From: PMNU01 sp035479375
GTDB taxonomy: Bacteria; Patescibacteriota; Saccharimonadia; Saccharimonadales; UBA4665
Reading direction: 5' to 3'
DNA: 64,000 bases
Assembly: GCA_035479375.1 (NCBI GenBank)
Contig: DATIIT010000001.1
Location: 83,071 to 147,070 of the forward strand
The notes under the pieces: model-generated
Databases searched by the model: none
The model's input: only the letters and a program-made list of their open reading frames with translations
What the model was told of the DNA's origin: nothing
Part shown: positions 24,921 to 33,529 of the stretch, piece by piece
Layout: every line of letters starts with the position of its first letter
Position numbering within the stretch: the first letter of the stretch is position 1
Made by a program: the position numbers and the translations under genes

Positions 24921-27900
24921 TTACTTCACGGGCCGATGTTCGGGGAACGGCGCGACCACATAAAACGTCGTGCCATTGCTCTCGATTGACTCAAACCATA
25001 CGCGTCCGCCCATCCTCTCTACAATTTCCTTCACAATATACAAGCCCAGGCCAGTACCTTCAACATCCAGCACGCGGACATTGTCGGCGCGGAACAATTT
25101 CCCAAAGATCTTGGGCTGTTGCGCTTTGGGGATGCCGTAGCCGGTGTCGCTGACGCTAAAGAACCAGTAATCGTGGCCGGCCGCCAAGTGCGCGGCCTTA
25201 ATTTCGTCGGCCCTGGCCTTGTGCAGCCGCGCTGTTACCGAGCCTCTGTCCGGCGTGTACTTAACGGCATTGCTTAGCAGGTTTTGCAGGATCATGCGCA
25301 GCTGCTTGGGGTCGGCGAAGACCGGCTGCAGGTCGCTAATTTCTTTCTTAAATTTGAGGTCATGCTCGCGGATAGAAACGGTAAGCTCACGCTCTAGGTC
25401 GTCCACCAGTTTCGGGAGGTCAACGTACTGCGGCGCGCTCGGCAGTTTGCCCACCTCCAGGCGGGAGACGTCCAGCAGGGAGTTTACCAGCTCCACCATG
25501 CGTTGGTTGCCCTGGAAAATCTCCAGGATATACTCGTGCTGGCGTTTGGAGAGTTTGCCGGCGTCGCCGTTGATGAGCATTTCGCTGTACCAGTTAATGG
25601 CCGACAGCGGCGTGCGCAGCTGGTGGCTGGCCAAGGAGACGAACTCGGTCTTGGCTTTGTCCAGCTCGTAGTCTTTTGAGACGTCACGGAAGACGACGAT
25701 GGCGCCCGCCACACCCCCCGACGCGCTGCGGATGGGCGCGGCCGAATCGGCAACTGCGATCCGCTGCCCATCTTTGCGGATGAGGACGGTGTGGTTCGCC
25801 ATGCTGGACAGCTTGCCGTTGAGCGCCGAGGCGATGAAGCTGCGGTTGACGCGCCCATCTTTTTCAAACTCAAAGCGCAGCACGTCCTCGTATGGCTTGC
25901 CGAGCGCCTCTTCTTCGCTAAAGCCGCTAATGCGCTGGGCGGCGGGGTTAAAGAGCTCAATCCGCCCCTGGGTGTCGATGGCAAACACGGCGTCGCCGAT
26001 GCTTGTCAGGATGGCGCCATGCTTGCGGTCGTTGGCTACGGCGGCGTTGCGCTCGTGGCGGAGGTCGAGCGTGATCGTCTCAGCCAAAGCGTACCCCTGG
26101 CGGCGCGAACGCAGCAGGATGAAGAAAATCAGTAGCAGCAAAGCCGCAAACGCCTGGCCGCCCACCAAAATAACGGCCGGCAGCTGCGCCTGCCCGGCGC
26201 TAATGCCGTAGTTGGCCGGCGCCGCAAACAGCAGGCGCCACTGGTGGCCAACCACCGGGATGGTCACAATGTCGGTCATAAGCTTCTTGCCGCTGGCTGC
26301 CCGGCTATCCTGCTTATAGATGACGCTGGAGTCTGTCTCGTCGGTGATGCGGATATTGATGCCCCTCAGCAAATCGCGCTGCATAAATGCCTTGGTGAAA
26401 AAGTCGTCGTAACTAAAGACGGCGTTTACAAAGCCAATGGGCGTCTGCGGCGCGCCTTTGGCCCCTACCGGTATGGTTAGGAAGAACCCGTTCTGCGCCG
26501 GCGTAGTGGCACTAGCCGCAAACTGTAGCGTACCCGAAGACACCGGGTTGCCAGAGGCCTCTGCCCGCTGGAAAGCCTGCAGGCGGCTCGGCTGCGCCCC
26601 AAGGTCGTTGCCGCCAACTGTTGCAGAATTAGCAACATACGTCACGATGTAGTGCTCGGGCAGCGCCGTTTTCCCGGTAATGGCAAATGTGGGGTTGCCA
26701 GCGGCATGCAGGCTTTTGTCTGCCTTGTGCAGGGCGGCAAACGCCGGCAGCTGGCCGTCACTAACCTTAGAGATGAAGCTCAGCGCCCGCAGGCCCGGGT
26801 AATTGGCGTTGAGGTTGAGCGACTGGTAGTAGGACTCGAATTCGCCTTGGTCTACATAATCGCTGGCTGCAAATAAGCCCTTAAAGCCGTACAGTGCGTC
26901 CAAATATGCCGTGACACGCTGGCCGAGCGAGGTCTGCACGTCCTCGGCGTGGCCCAGGAAGGCCTGCGACGAATCCGACCGGTTGCGGCCCAGCGCCTGC
27001 GCCCACGCCCCATACGTCGCCACTTGCACAAACAGCAGCGCCGCCACCAGCAGCCATGCCATGCGGTTCAGCGCGCCAAGCGGGCTGGTGCCAATCTTGC
27101 GGTATGCCACCAGCAGCGCCATGGCCACGCCGGCCACTACAAAAGCCGCCGCCAGGTTGATGGCCATCACAAACGAGCCACTAATGCCGTAAATAAAGTC
27201 GCGGGCATACAGTTGCCCAACAACGTTAAACAGCCCCATCCCGAGCAGCGTTAGGGCAATGAGGTACTGCAGCGGCCGGCGGAACCAAGCCTGCTTTATC
27301 TCAATCGTAAACGGCGACAGGCCCAGCGCAATAAAGCACAGCGCCGCCGAATCCGCTAGGTCGGTGTGCGCCCCGGCCGCGGCCAGCTTGCTGCCATACA
27401 ACAAGTGGTCGACATGCAGCGGAGATAGCGCCGCCACGCCCAATAACGCCCCAAACACCCCGGCGATTTTCAGCGGCAGCAGCTTGCCAAACCAGTAACA
27501 GCAGAAGCCAAAGCCCGCTGCCAACAGGCCAACGGCGGCCATGGGGTTCATCGGGCGCAAGGACGGGAACCAGCGCATTAAGTAGGCATTGCCGCCGTAC
27601 CAACCAACCAGCACGCTCAGGCCAATCAAAACCATAATGATGCCGGCGCCCAAGCTGGCCGACGACTTGCTGGCGCCCGGGGTGCGGTTACCCTCTAGCC
27701 ACGACCGCGCGCTATGCTCATTAGTAAAGAAGCGGATGTTGCGGCGGCCGCTATTTTGCTGCAAGTACAGCACCAACCCCATAATGCCGCGCCGCCCCAC
27801 CAGCGCCGTACCGTCCGTGCCGGCCGACATTTGTTGTTTGGACTCGCGCCGGGCATCGCCGGTAACATCGGTTAGGCGCAAGCCGCGGATGTCCGACAAC

Positions 27901-28070
27901 ACCAGCACCTTGTGCCCTTTTGCCTGCACATCTTGGGCGATGCGCGCCGATTCCTCAGCCACCGCCCGTATAGAAGCACCGGTCTGCTTGCCGCGCAAAA
28001 CAGAGACAATCACCCCTTTTTTGTCCAGGGTTACCGTATTATGCGCCTGGTTGTCCACCCGCTTTGTCAT
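24921..28070 (-). CDS. Large hybrid-sensor histidine kinase: STAS-like N-terminus, multi-TM, CHASE, PAS, HisKA
   Basis: A 1049-residue kinase. The first about 130 residues look like a STAS/SpoIIAA-type cytoplasmic domain (VLVLSDIRGLRLTDVTGDAR). About eight transmembrane helices follow (roughly 150-370), then an extracytoplasmic CHASE domain (about 410-610, YPGLRALSFISKV, VNAVFSYDDFF, RGINIRITDE), a further TM (about 640-660), PAS (680-800), HisKA with His816 (SLASHQLRTPLS), and HATPase (LLSNAVKYTP, DTGYGIP, GTGLGLYIVK). CHASE domains bind small ligands such as cytokinins or peptides. I chose ATG 28070 over a TTG 36 nt earlier. It heads the kinase-regulator-pilus block. Confidence 0.92.
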   Translation of the reverse strand: MTKRVDNQAHNTVTLDKKGVIVSVLRGKQTGASIRAVAEESARIAQDVQAKGHKVLVLSDIRGLRLTDVTGDARRESKQQMSAGTDGTALVGRRGIMGLVLYLQQNSGRRNIRFFTNEHSARSWLEGNRTPGASKSSASLGAGIIMVLIGLSVLVGWYGGNAYLMRWFPSLRPMNPMAAVGLLAAGFGFCCYWFGKLLPLKIAGVFGALLGVAALSPLHVDHLLYGSKLAAAGAHTDLADSAALCFIALGLSPFTIEIKQAWFRRPLQYLIALTLLGMGLFNVVGQLYARDFIYGISGSFVMAINLAAAFVVAGVAMALLVAYRKIGTSPLGALNRMAWLLVAALLFVQVATYGAWAQALGRNRSDSSQAFLGHAEDVQTSLGQRVTAYLDALYGFKGLFAASDYVDQGEFESYYQSLNLNANYPGLRALSFISKVSDGQLPAFAALHKADKSLHAAGNPTFAITGKTALPEHYIVTYVANSATVGGNDLGAQPSRLQAFQRAEASGNPVSSGTLQFAASATTPAQNGFFLTIPVGAKGAPQTPIGFVNAVFSYDDFFTKAFMQRDLLRGINIRITDETDSSVIYKQDSRAASGKKLMTDIVTIPVVGHQWRLLFAAPANYGISAGQAQLPAVILVGGQAFAALLLLIFFILLRSRRQGYALAETITLDLRHERNAAVANDRKHGAILTSIGDAVFAIDTQGRIELFNPAAQRISGFSEEEALGKPYEDVLRFEFEKDGRVNRSFIASALNGKLSSMANHTVLIRKDGQRIAVADSAAPIRSASGGVAGAIVVFRDVSKDYELDKAKTEFVSLASHQLRTPLSAINWYSEMLINGDAGKLSKRQHEYILEIFQGNQRMVELVNSLLDVSRLEVGKLPSAPQYVDLPKLVDDLERELTVSIREHDLKFKKEISDLQPVFADPKQLRMILQNLLSNAVKYTPDRGSVTARLHKARADEIKAAHLAAGHDYWFFSVSDTGYGIPKAQQPKIFGKLFRADNVRVLDVEGTGLGLYIVKEIVERMGGRVWFESIESNGTTFYVVAPFPEHRPVK

Positions 28071-28166
28071 TATTCTTATGGTATTACCCAGGCGGATTGT
28101 CGTCAACTACACATCATGGACGGACGGTCATTTTGCGGATATGATACTATACCCAGTAGTTGCACA

Positions 28167-29024
28167 ATGAGCAATACCATTACCAGAGCGGCTAGGCCAC
28201 AATACGCAGAGGCAGAAATCCGTGCGAATGCACACCTGCTCCCCGGCTTTGCGAAGCCCGGGGATATATTCCGTGTCTTCACAAGGATGCCAGACACCAC
28301 CCTATGGCAGCCGGTCTTGTCCACAACCGTCGTAACCCGGCGCGACGGTGCGCTATGTGTGCTAACCGGCAAACGGCGGGCCGAAGGCAACGCAACACAT
28401 GTCAATATCGCCAGCACGCCAACCATGCGCATACCCAACGAGGAAGCCGCAGTACTGCTGAGCGGCGGCGAGCCATTCTTCCTGGACGGCGTAATAAATC
28501 CCTCCCGGCCATTTGTATCTGAAAGCCTCGCGCCAAGCGTCACCGTACTTCCAGACAGTCGCGATCCACTGGCAGCAAAGGTAGGCAGCCTTCTGGCTTC
28601 CAAGCTCGGGCTTGGAACGGCGCTTGAGTCTACCAAGGGCTCGATCGGACGCGCTTCCATTGCGCGGTGCGTTGCCGGCTTTAGCTATGTGGGCGACAGG
28701 CTCGCCGGGGATGGCGCCGAAACAATACCCCTATATGAGCCGCTCATCATGTTTGGCGCTGTTGTGAGCCTGGAACCAGAAGCCGCCGAGCAGATACCGC
28801 CGGAAACCGTGTCATATAGCAACCTCGGCTGGGCGCCCATCGGTGGGTATGTGCACGGCGTTGCCACCCGGACACTTTTGGAGGTCATCCCCGGAGCCAG
28901 CCCAGAAGATGAGCTCGAAGTCTGCGTACGCGGCCTGTGCAACGCCACGTCCGCGGCCATCTTAAGCGACCCCGCCGAAATCCAACGCCACCTCACCGAA
29001 GAGGGCGTCTTCCCCCCGCTGTAA
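28167..29024 (+). CDS. Orphan protein, 285 residues
   Basis: No family recognised with confidence. The chain is soluble and strand-rich, with a block THVNIASTPTMRIP and a C-terminal half YEPLIMFGAVVSLEP, IGGYVHGVATRTLLEVIPG. It could belong to a NUDIX-like or other alpha/beta fold, but the NUDIX box is absent. There is no signal peptide. The start ATG at 28167 is 13 nt after TATACC (28148-28153); nothing like a Shine-Dalgarno is present. It diverges from the large kinase, sharing a 96-nt promoter region. Function unknown. Confidence 0.55.
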   Translation: MSNTITRAARPQYAEAEIRANAHLLPGFAKPGDIFRVFTRMPDTTLWQPVLSTTVVTRRDGALCVLTGKRRAEGNATHVNIASTPTMRIPNEEAAVLLSGGEPFFLDGVINPSRPFVSESLAPSVTVLPDSRDPLAAKVGSLLASKLGLGTALESTKGSIGRASIARCVAGFSYVGDRLAGDGAETIPLYEPLIMFGAVVSLEPEAAEQIPPETVSYSNLGWAPIGGYVHGVATRTLLEVIPGASPEDELEVCVRGLCNATSAAILSDPAEIQRHLTEEGVFPPL

Positions 29025-29069
29025 ACCGCCGTCAGGCACCGCCTAACGCGCCAATGCTATACTGCCTCC

Positions 29070-29888
29070 ATGACCAAAGCGAAAGTCCTCTGGCTGCTGT
29101 TTGGGCTGCAAATTGTACTGACTTTATGCGGCATTGCTGGGCTAGGGAAGGGCGCCGTGTTTGACCTCGCCGTCACCTACTTGCCGCTCGCCTTACTGGT
29201 ACTCCATGCTTGCTGGGTCTTAACCGTCCGGCGCGGCCTGGCCTTTATCCTACTGGCGGCTTTTGTGGGCTGGGCGGCCGAGGCCATTAGCCTGCACTAC
29301 GGCACGTTATTTGGCGGCGAGTACCGCTACCCCACGCAAGCCGGGCTGTTTGGCGTCCCGTTTGCCATCATTGCCTACTGGGCGATATTCATCTACAGCG
29401 GCTATTGGCTGGTCACCACCTTCCGGTATTGGCTGGGCAAGAAAAAGCCGGATTACAAGCAAAGCAGCCTGGCGCTAGTTTTCCTGCTGGTGCTGGCTGA
29501 CGGGCTGGCGGTGACTGCCATCGACCTTTTCATGGATCCTATCAGCGTCCGGGGCGGGTCGTGGAGCTGGACGCACGGCGGCGCGTATTTTGGCGTGCCG
29601 GTGGGCAACTTTGTGGGCTGGTTTTTTGTGGCAGTGGCCGCTACTAGCGTATTCCGGCTGTTTGAGTACTACTGGCCTCAGCCCGCCGAGCCACACATTG
29701 GCCGGTCTGCCCTGCTGGTGCCGGTTATCGGATACTTGCTGGTTGGGCTAGATTTTTTTGCTGGCGCGCTCGGGTTTGGGCTGCTGCCGCTGGCGGCCAT
29801 CGGGACGGCAATTGTCATTGTGCCGGCGGCTGTGAATGTGGCGCTGTATGTGCGCTCAAAATCCGCTGCAGTCCATAAGCACCAATAA
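29070..29888 (+). CDS. CruF-like carotenoid hydratase family membrane protein
   Basis: A 272-residue protein with about eight transmembrane helices. It fits the carotenoid biosynthesis family PF04240 (bisanhydrobacterioruberin hydratase CruF and relatives): FVGWAAEAISLHYGTLFGGEYRY early, FGVPFAIIAYWAIFIYSGYW, then DLFMDPISVRGGSWSW and GAYFGVPVGNFVGWFF. These histidine-poor, aromatic motifs are shared by family members that hydrate carotenoid end groups. No other carotenoid gene is in the window, so the partner pathway may lie elsewhere or in the host (inference). TATACT (29058-29063) ends 6 nt before the ATG, implying a leaderless message. Confidence 0.72.
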   Translation: MTKAKVLWLLFGLQIVLTLCGIAGLGKGAVFDLAVTYLPLALLVLHACWVLTVRRGLAFILLAAFVGWAAEAISLHYGTLFGGEYRYPTQAGLFGVPFAIIAYWAIFIYSGYWLVTTFRYWLGKKKPDYKQSSLALVFLLVLADGLAVTAIDLFMDPISVRGGSWSWTHGGAYFGVPVGNFVGWFFVAVAATSVFRLFEYYWPQPAEPHIGRSALLVPVIGYLLVGLDFFAGALGFGLLPLAAIGTAIVIVPAAVNVALYVRSKSAAVHKHQ

Positions 29889-29912
29889 AAAGCATCATCT
29901 TTTATATATCAA

Positions 29913-29940
29913 TTGACAATACATTTTCAATTAATATACC
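29913..29940 (+). promoter_or_regulatory. Promoter with overlapping inverted repeat upstream of the PadR gene
   Basis: TTGACA (29913-29918), 16-nt spacer, TATACC (29935-29940), then 9 nt to the ATG. AATTGA and TCAATT half-sites, 10 nt apart, overlap the -35 and spacer. This is a plausible autoregulatory operator for the PadR protein. Confidence 0.65.
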
Positions 29941-29949
29941 ATAAGCATT

Positions 29950-30285
29950 ATGAAGCGCTCCATCGACCTCTTGCCCCAATTATCATTCTGTATATTGCTG
30001 GCACTCAGTTTGCGCCCGCGCCACGGCTACGAAATTATCCAGCAGATAGAGAAGGATTCACTCAGCAAAGTAAAAATCGGCACTGGCGGCCTGTATGTGA
30101 CCATCCAGAAACTCATCGAGCAAGGCCTCATAGAAGAAACGGAAATAGACGGCAACGAACGCCGCAGATATTACCGGCTCACCAATAAAGGCAGAGGCCG
30201 CCTGCAGGCCGAGCTCGCCTACTACGCCAATGTATCAGAGCTGACCAAGCTACGCTTGGCGTCAAGCCAGGGCACCACCCTATGA
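29950..30285 (+). CDS. PadR-family transcriptional regulator
   Basis: A 111-residue winged-helix regulator with the PadR signature: RPRHGYEIIQQIEKDS, then GTGGLYVTIQKLIEQGLIEE in place of the usual LYPALRRLE block, then RRYYRLTNKGRGRLQAE. PadR proteins repress genes for detoxification or membrane functions and often bind small aromatic ligands. The stop codon overlaps the next ATG (ATGA), so it is translationally coupled to the membrane protein at 30282, its most likely target. Its own promoter carries an inverted repeat consistent with autorepression. Confidence 0.88.
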   Translation: MKRSIDLLPQLSFCILLALSLRPRHGYEIIQQIEKDSLSKVKIGTGGLYVTIQKLIEQGLIEETEIDGNERRRYYRLTNKGRGRLQAELAYYANVSELTKLRLASSQGTTL

Positions 30286-31142
30286 AAAGGCCCTTGCCGG
30301 CAGCCCTGGCGGCCGCGCTCAAGGCCTATCCCAGGCATTTTCAAGCCCGGTATGCCGAGCAAATGCAGCTCACCCTGCAAGACATACTGGCCAACAAGAC
30401 GGGCAAAGCCAAGGCGTATGCAGTTTGTGCATCTTTTGCTGAGCTGGCCGCGGTGGGCATCAAACTAAACATACAGGAGTGGGCACGCATGACTAAAAAA
30501 CCAACGGTGTTGACAACCGGGGCGGCGCTAGCCATGCTGCTGGTCGCCACGGCATCGTTATATGCCGTACATCCCTTGAGCTGCGCCCTGCCAGGCCAAT
30601 GCCAAACAGCCTCGTTATATGGGACGCGGCTCAGGTACCCCCGTGGTTGGTCGGCCCAAAAGGAGCAATTTTTTGTAACCAAAGATACCCGTGCAGATGG
30701 CCTCATCATATCAGCACCCCAAGGGGCGGTGCGGGTAGCCCTTACGCAGGCATACACTGACCCAATTGGCGCCGATGCGGGCAGGCCAACGGCCGCTGGC
30801 CTGCAAGGCAAGCTAGTAGCGCAAGACACACTGCCGCACGCACTCGGCGTTCGCGTCATCAAATGGATCCAATACGACGACACCACCAAGACCTATGTGG
30901 CACTCGAGAATATCATTTCTGCCCGCCAGCTTACGCAGCTCGGCCTGGTGGCGGGCAAATTTACGCCGCTGTCCACGTCGCCGCAAATGTTGTTCCAGGC
31001 GGCAAGCTCCGGCCCAGAGCTAAGCGCCGGCTTTAATTCGCAGCAGCCGCTGAGCCTTGCGGGCGCCACCGCCTGGTTTAACGGCAAAGACGCGGCCACA
31101 GCCCATAAGGTGCTACTGTCTGCGGCCGTGGGCAGGTTTTAG
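30282..31142 (+). CDS. Membrane protein coupled to PadR regulator
   Basis: A 286-residue protein. The N-terminal segment PRHFQARYAEQMQLTLQDIL is like the start of small proteins that follow PadR genes in operons (PadR-associated permease-like proteins). There is one transmembrane helix about residues 73-93 (LTTGAALAMLLVATASLYAV), and about 190 residues outside that begin with a small Cys pair (LSCALPGQCQ) and have no domain I recognise. The extracytoplasmic part is strand-rich and may bind a ligand or cell-wall component (inference). It begins in the overlapping ATGA of the PadR gene and probably has no own promoter. Confidence 0.65.
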   Translation: MKRPLPAALAAALKAYPRHFQARYAEQMQLTLQDILANKTGKAKAYAVCASFAELAAVGIKLNIQEWARMTKKPTVLTTGAALAMLLVATASLYAVHPLSCALPGQCQTASLYGTRLRYPRGWSAQKEQFFVTKDTRADGLIISAPQGAVRVALTQAYTDPIGADAGRPTAAGLQGKLVAQDTLPHALGVRVIKWIQYDDTTKTYVALENIISARQLTQLGLVAGKFTPLSTSPQMLFQAASSGPELSAGFNSQQPLSLAGATAWFNGKDAATAHKVLLSAAVGRF

Positions 31143-31154
31143 GGGACCCGGCCG

Positions 31155-31493
31155 CTACTCGGCAGTCCGCCCCTCAACTTTCTTAGTATCGCTCTGCACC
31201 ATCTCGCCTATGGCTTGGTTCATGTCAATGCCGCGCTCAGCGGCGATGTAGAGCACCTCGGCCAAAATATCCGCGAGCTCGTCGCGGAAGTCGGCTTCCA
31301 AGGCGGCCATATCTTTCCCGTCCGCCCAACGGTCTCCAGAGAGTTGCAATATAACTTTTTGTAGGCTGCCGATTTGGTAGGACAAATCCTGCGCGGCAAC
31401 CTCCCACGTCCAATGTTTCGTACCCTGTTTGTCATACTGGGCAAAGCTGTCTTTTACGATTTGGGTCAGTTGGGAGAGAGTGCGGTCTTGCAT
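31155..31493 (-). CDS. MazG-like nucleotide pyrophosphohydrolase
   Basis: A 112-residue all-alpha protein resembling the MazG/iMazG family, which hydrolyses nucleoside triphosphates and keeps non-canonical nucleotides out of DNA. The helix FRDELADILAEVLYIAAERGID carries the ExxxD-type metal-binding residues; an earlier E (LSYQIGSLQKVIL region) is less certain, since the classical EExxE motif is modified. The start ATG at 31493 lies 7 nt after TATAGT (31506-31501), a leaderless pattern, and was preferred over an upstream frame extension. The gene converges with the PadR operon. Confidence 0.72.
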   Translation of the reverse strand: MQDRTLSQLTQIVKDSFAQYDKQGTKHWTWEVAAQDLSYQIGSLQKVILQLSGDRWADGKDMAALEADFRDELADILAEVLYIAAERGIDMNQAIGEMVQSDTKKVEGRTAE

Positions 31494-31560
31494 GGAGTCT
31501 ACTATAGCAAAAGAGTGTACACCCACATGTGCTCTTTTGCTCATAAAATTCCCAGCATGC

Positions 31561-31872
31561 CTAACACACCGACGTTAGCCGCGTTTCGGCACCCGCGTGC
31601 TGCCTTAGCTGACCCTGTTGGTTGCCAGCCTCAGGCAACTGAGGCGGCGCAGGATCAATACCCCTGCGGTCTGGCTGACGCTCAACCTGGATCAGGCTGG
31701 CGGCAACAGCACCAACGCCTAACGGGTAGACCACATCAAGCATGTCCGGCGAACCGCCTAATTTTTCAAAGGCATAGCAGCCCACAGCCGTAGCGGCCAC
31801 GCCGGCAACTAAGCCTTGTCTTGGATGTGCTATAACATAAACGCGAGTTCCGGAAACCGAGCACAAAAACAC
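31561..31872 (-). CDS. Doubtful small membrane protein
   Basis: A 103-residue open frame with two hydrophobic segments (GLVAGVAATAVGCYAF and VVYPLGVGAVAASLIQV) and a Pro/Gln-rich tail. Its first possible start is a GTG inside a terminator-like hairpin, and there is no good Shine-Dalgarno or -10 at the expected distance. It may be a decayed gene or a gene with a downstream start. Kept because nothing else explains this stretch. Confidence 0.3.
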   Translation of the reverse strand: MFLCSVSGTRVYVIAHPRQGLVAGVAATAVGCYAFEKLGGSPDMLDVVYPLGVGAVAASLIQVERQPDRRGIDPAPPQLPEAGNQQGQLRQHAGAETRLTSVC

Positions 31873-31888
31873 CCCTTTTTCAGGGGTG
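31865..31888 (-). terminator. Minus-strand intrinsic terminator
   Basis: CACCCC, 7-nt loop, GGGGTG; read on the minus strand the stem is followed by TTTTT. It would end a transcript coming from the right, but no minus-strand gene is seen between here and 33001, so it may mark an unannotated RNA. Confidence 0.6.
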
Positions 31889-32233
31889 AACGTTCTTTCA
31901 ACTACCGAAAGACGAAAAGTGTCTTATGGTGAGCCTGCGGGGACCGTCTGCGAAACAGTTTTGGGATGGGCTGGAGCGGCTATATGGATGGCTCAGAGAA
32001 TTCGACACTGAGGGCTACTTGTCGTGTGAATAGGCCGCAGCGTACTGCAAAATTTCATCAACTACATTAGCCAACGGCTGTGTCGCGTCAATATTTTAAA
32101 GGAGCTAGCCGTTCATATAAGTCGACTACATGGTATGGTAGACGACTCGGCAGAGATGCAACCACAGATTCCAAGACCAACAATTGACAATACGGGCGGA
32201 TGGGGAGTCGCGTAGAGTTATAACTGCATATGC
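31889..32233. other. Gene-poor stretch with tiny open frames
   Basis: About 345 bp without a convincing gene. A plus-strand frame at 31926-32033 codes 35 residues (starts MVSLRGPSAKQFWDGLERL) and one at 32135-32215 codes 26 residues (MVDDSAEMQPQ). Neither has a Shine-Dalgarno or a -10 at 6-8 nt. The first looks like a fragment of a larger helical protein. Nothing else, including RNA signatures, was seen. Confidence 0.3.
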
Positions 32234-32262
32234 TTACGGCTGCTCGGACCAAATGCTACACT
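32234..32262 (+). promoter_or_regulatory. Promoter of the orphan gene at 32269
   Basis: TTACGG (32234-32239), 17-nt spacer, TACACT (32257-32262), then TAAAGC and the ATG at 32269. The start codon lies where transcription should begin. Confidence 0.7.
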
Positions 32263-32268
32263 TAAAGC

Positions 32269-32934
32269 ATGAACGGCAATACATATCCTACAAATACCGG
32301 TAATATTGATCCTGATCTCTCTGAGGCGAACAGACTGTTGACCGAGGGGCTCAGGGCAGAGACTACAGAGTATCACGCGTGGGGAGTCCGGCAATCTGAC
32401 CCCAACGGTGCCAACGCCAAGTACACTGCCAAGATCACTGAATTAGGGACTGTTATTGATATGACAGCGTCGCAGCTTAGTAGACGGCTAAACCCAGGAG
32501 TTAGAGCACCAATGATTGTAACTACGTGGGACTCCGAGACTGGCGAAAGGCAGAAATGGGCATTTGATGGTGATGTCTTATTCAAGCTGCCGCCACAGGA
32601 CCGTAACACTCAGCAGTTCCCAGTTATCCAAGTTCCTTTGAATCAGGTGCAATCCCACGATCTCCCTACCCAGCTTGCCATTCAGGGTAACTTTGGTAGG
32701 CCAGACAAGTCGAATATGCTTGTCGCAAGCGTTACCGTCGGACATGATGTAGTTCAAGCTGGGGGCATGCTTGGTTACGATGTTCAGTTCCCATCTGAAC
32801 CAGGTGAGCATCTAGAAGCTAGCCCATTTGAGAATGTCACCGCCATGGTGGATGATGTTCGGGGCAGGCTAGGTCTACCTGCGGGCAATCTTCCAGCCTA
32901 CCCAGAGTCGATGGCCAACGCGTACGGGGCATAA
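32269..32934 (+). CDS. Orphan protein, 221 residues
   Basis: No family recognised. The N-terminal part is helical (ANRLLTEGLRAETTEYHAWG, TVIDMTASQLSRRL) and the rest strand-rich (PMIVTTWDSETGERQKWAF, NMLVASVTVGHDVVQAGG). No membrane segment or signal peptide. Codon use is closer to AT-rich than that of the housekeeping genes. The promoter is well formed and the gene appears leaderless, so it is probably expressed. It sits alone at the left part of a low-density island that also holds broken genes. Confidence 0.6.
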   Translation: MNGNTYPTNTGNIDPDLSEANRLLTEGLRAETTEYHAWGVRQSDPNGANAKYTAKITELGTVIDMTASQLSRRLNPGVRAPMIVTTWDSETGERQKWAFDGDVLFKLPPQDRNTQQFPVIQVPLNQVQSHDLPTQLAIQGNFGRPDKSNMLVASVTVGHDVVQAGGMLGYDVQFPSEPGEHLEASPFENVTAMVDDVRGRLGLPAGNLPAYPESMANAYGA

Positions 32935-33000
32935 CGAAGCAGCAGATCTACCAGCACGGGGACGATGAATCACAACGACAAGCACTTCAACGATTCGAAC

Positions 33001-33138
33001 TCAATGTAGACAGGTCAGGATTGGCAAGGCGGGCAGCCACACCTGCAGGCCTTTAGCTTCCAGTTCAGATTTAAGCCATTGGAACCAGTTACTATCTGGT
33101 GAGCCGCCGGTGCCGTGAAGAATTATGGCGTTTTTCAT
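33001..33138 (-). pseudogene. Truncated RBBP9/YdeN-like alpha/beta-hydrolase
   Basis: The 45-residue frame starts MKNAIILHGTGGSPDSNW, the N-terminal strand and oxyanion-loop region of the RBBP9/YdeN serine-hydrolase family, and continues to VWLPALP, after which the frame ends (ILTCLH). A +1 frame would read NPDLSTL after LPALP, closer to the family, before it too meets a stop. The nucleophile Ser and the rest of the about 180-residue domain are missing. TATACT (33151-33146) still lies 7 nt before the ATG, so the remnant keeps a working leaderless promoter. Probably a decay product. Confidence 0.75.
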
Positions 33139-33202
33139 GCATTCAAGTATAACTGCCACTTGCGAGGAATCGAAAAGCTCCAAGAGAGAGCCTGCAAAAA
33201 CT

Positions 33203-33235
33203 AAAATCCCCCGCGGCGTCTGCCTGCGGGGAATT
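33203..33235 (-). terminator. Terminator downstream of tRNA-Glu
   Basis: CCCCGC, 11-nt loop, GCGGGG, followed on the minus strand by GATTTTAG. It lies about 42 nt beyond the 3' end of tRNA-Glu on the same strand. Confidence 0.75.
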
Positions 33236-33276
33236 TATATCTGTTGAACGTTTCGTAAAACGATGAGATTTCAATA

Positions 33277-33351
33277 TGGTGACCCCGCGGAGAGTCGAAC
33301 TCCGGTTACCGGGATGAAAACCCGGTGTCTTGACCGCTGGACGACGGGGCC
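33277..33351 (-). tRNA. tRNA-Glu (anticodon TTC), CCA encoded
   Basis: Full cloverleaf on the minus strand: acceptor GGCCCCG pairs with CGGGGTC, the anticodon stem is CCGGG/CCCGG around loop TTTTCAT, T-arm CGGAG TTCGACT CTCCG. Discriminator A is followed by genomic CCA (33279-33277). It lies alone in a gene-poor island; no direct repeat of its 3' end was seen nearby that would mark an integration event. Confidence 0.97.
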
Positions 33352-33428
33352 AGAACTGGTGGCGCCAGCCGCGCGGGCTGGAACTCGATAATTGTACCAT
33401 AACAGGGGTCATAATGCCACCCCAAAAG

Positions 33429-33460
33429 AAAATCCCCCGCCTGTTACAGCGGAGGATTTT
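33429..33460. terminator. Bidirectional terminator
   Basis: AAAATCC-CCCGC / GCGG-AGGATTTT stem with a short loop. On the minus strand it ends in TTTTCTTTT. It separates the small gene at 33530 from tRNA-Glu. Confidence 0.8.
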
Positions 33461-33529
33461 CGAGTAGAGCGGTCAGTCGGTGCTCGTTAACAATAACTGT
33501 AGCACAAACTTGCGTGCTTGGCTACCCGC

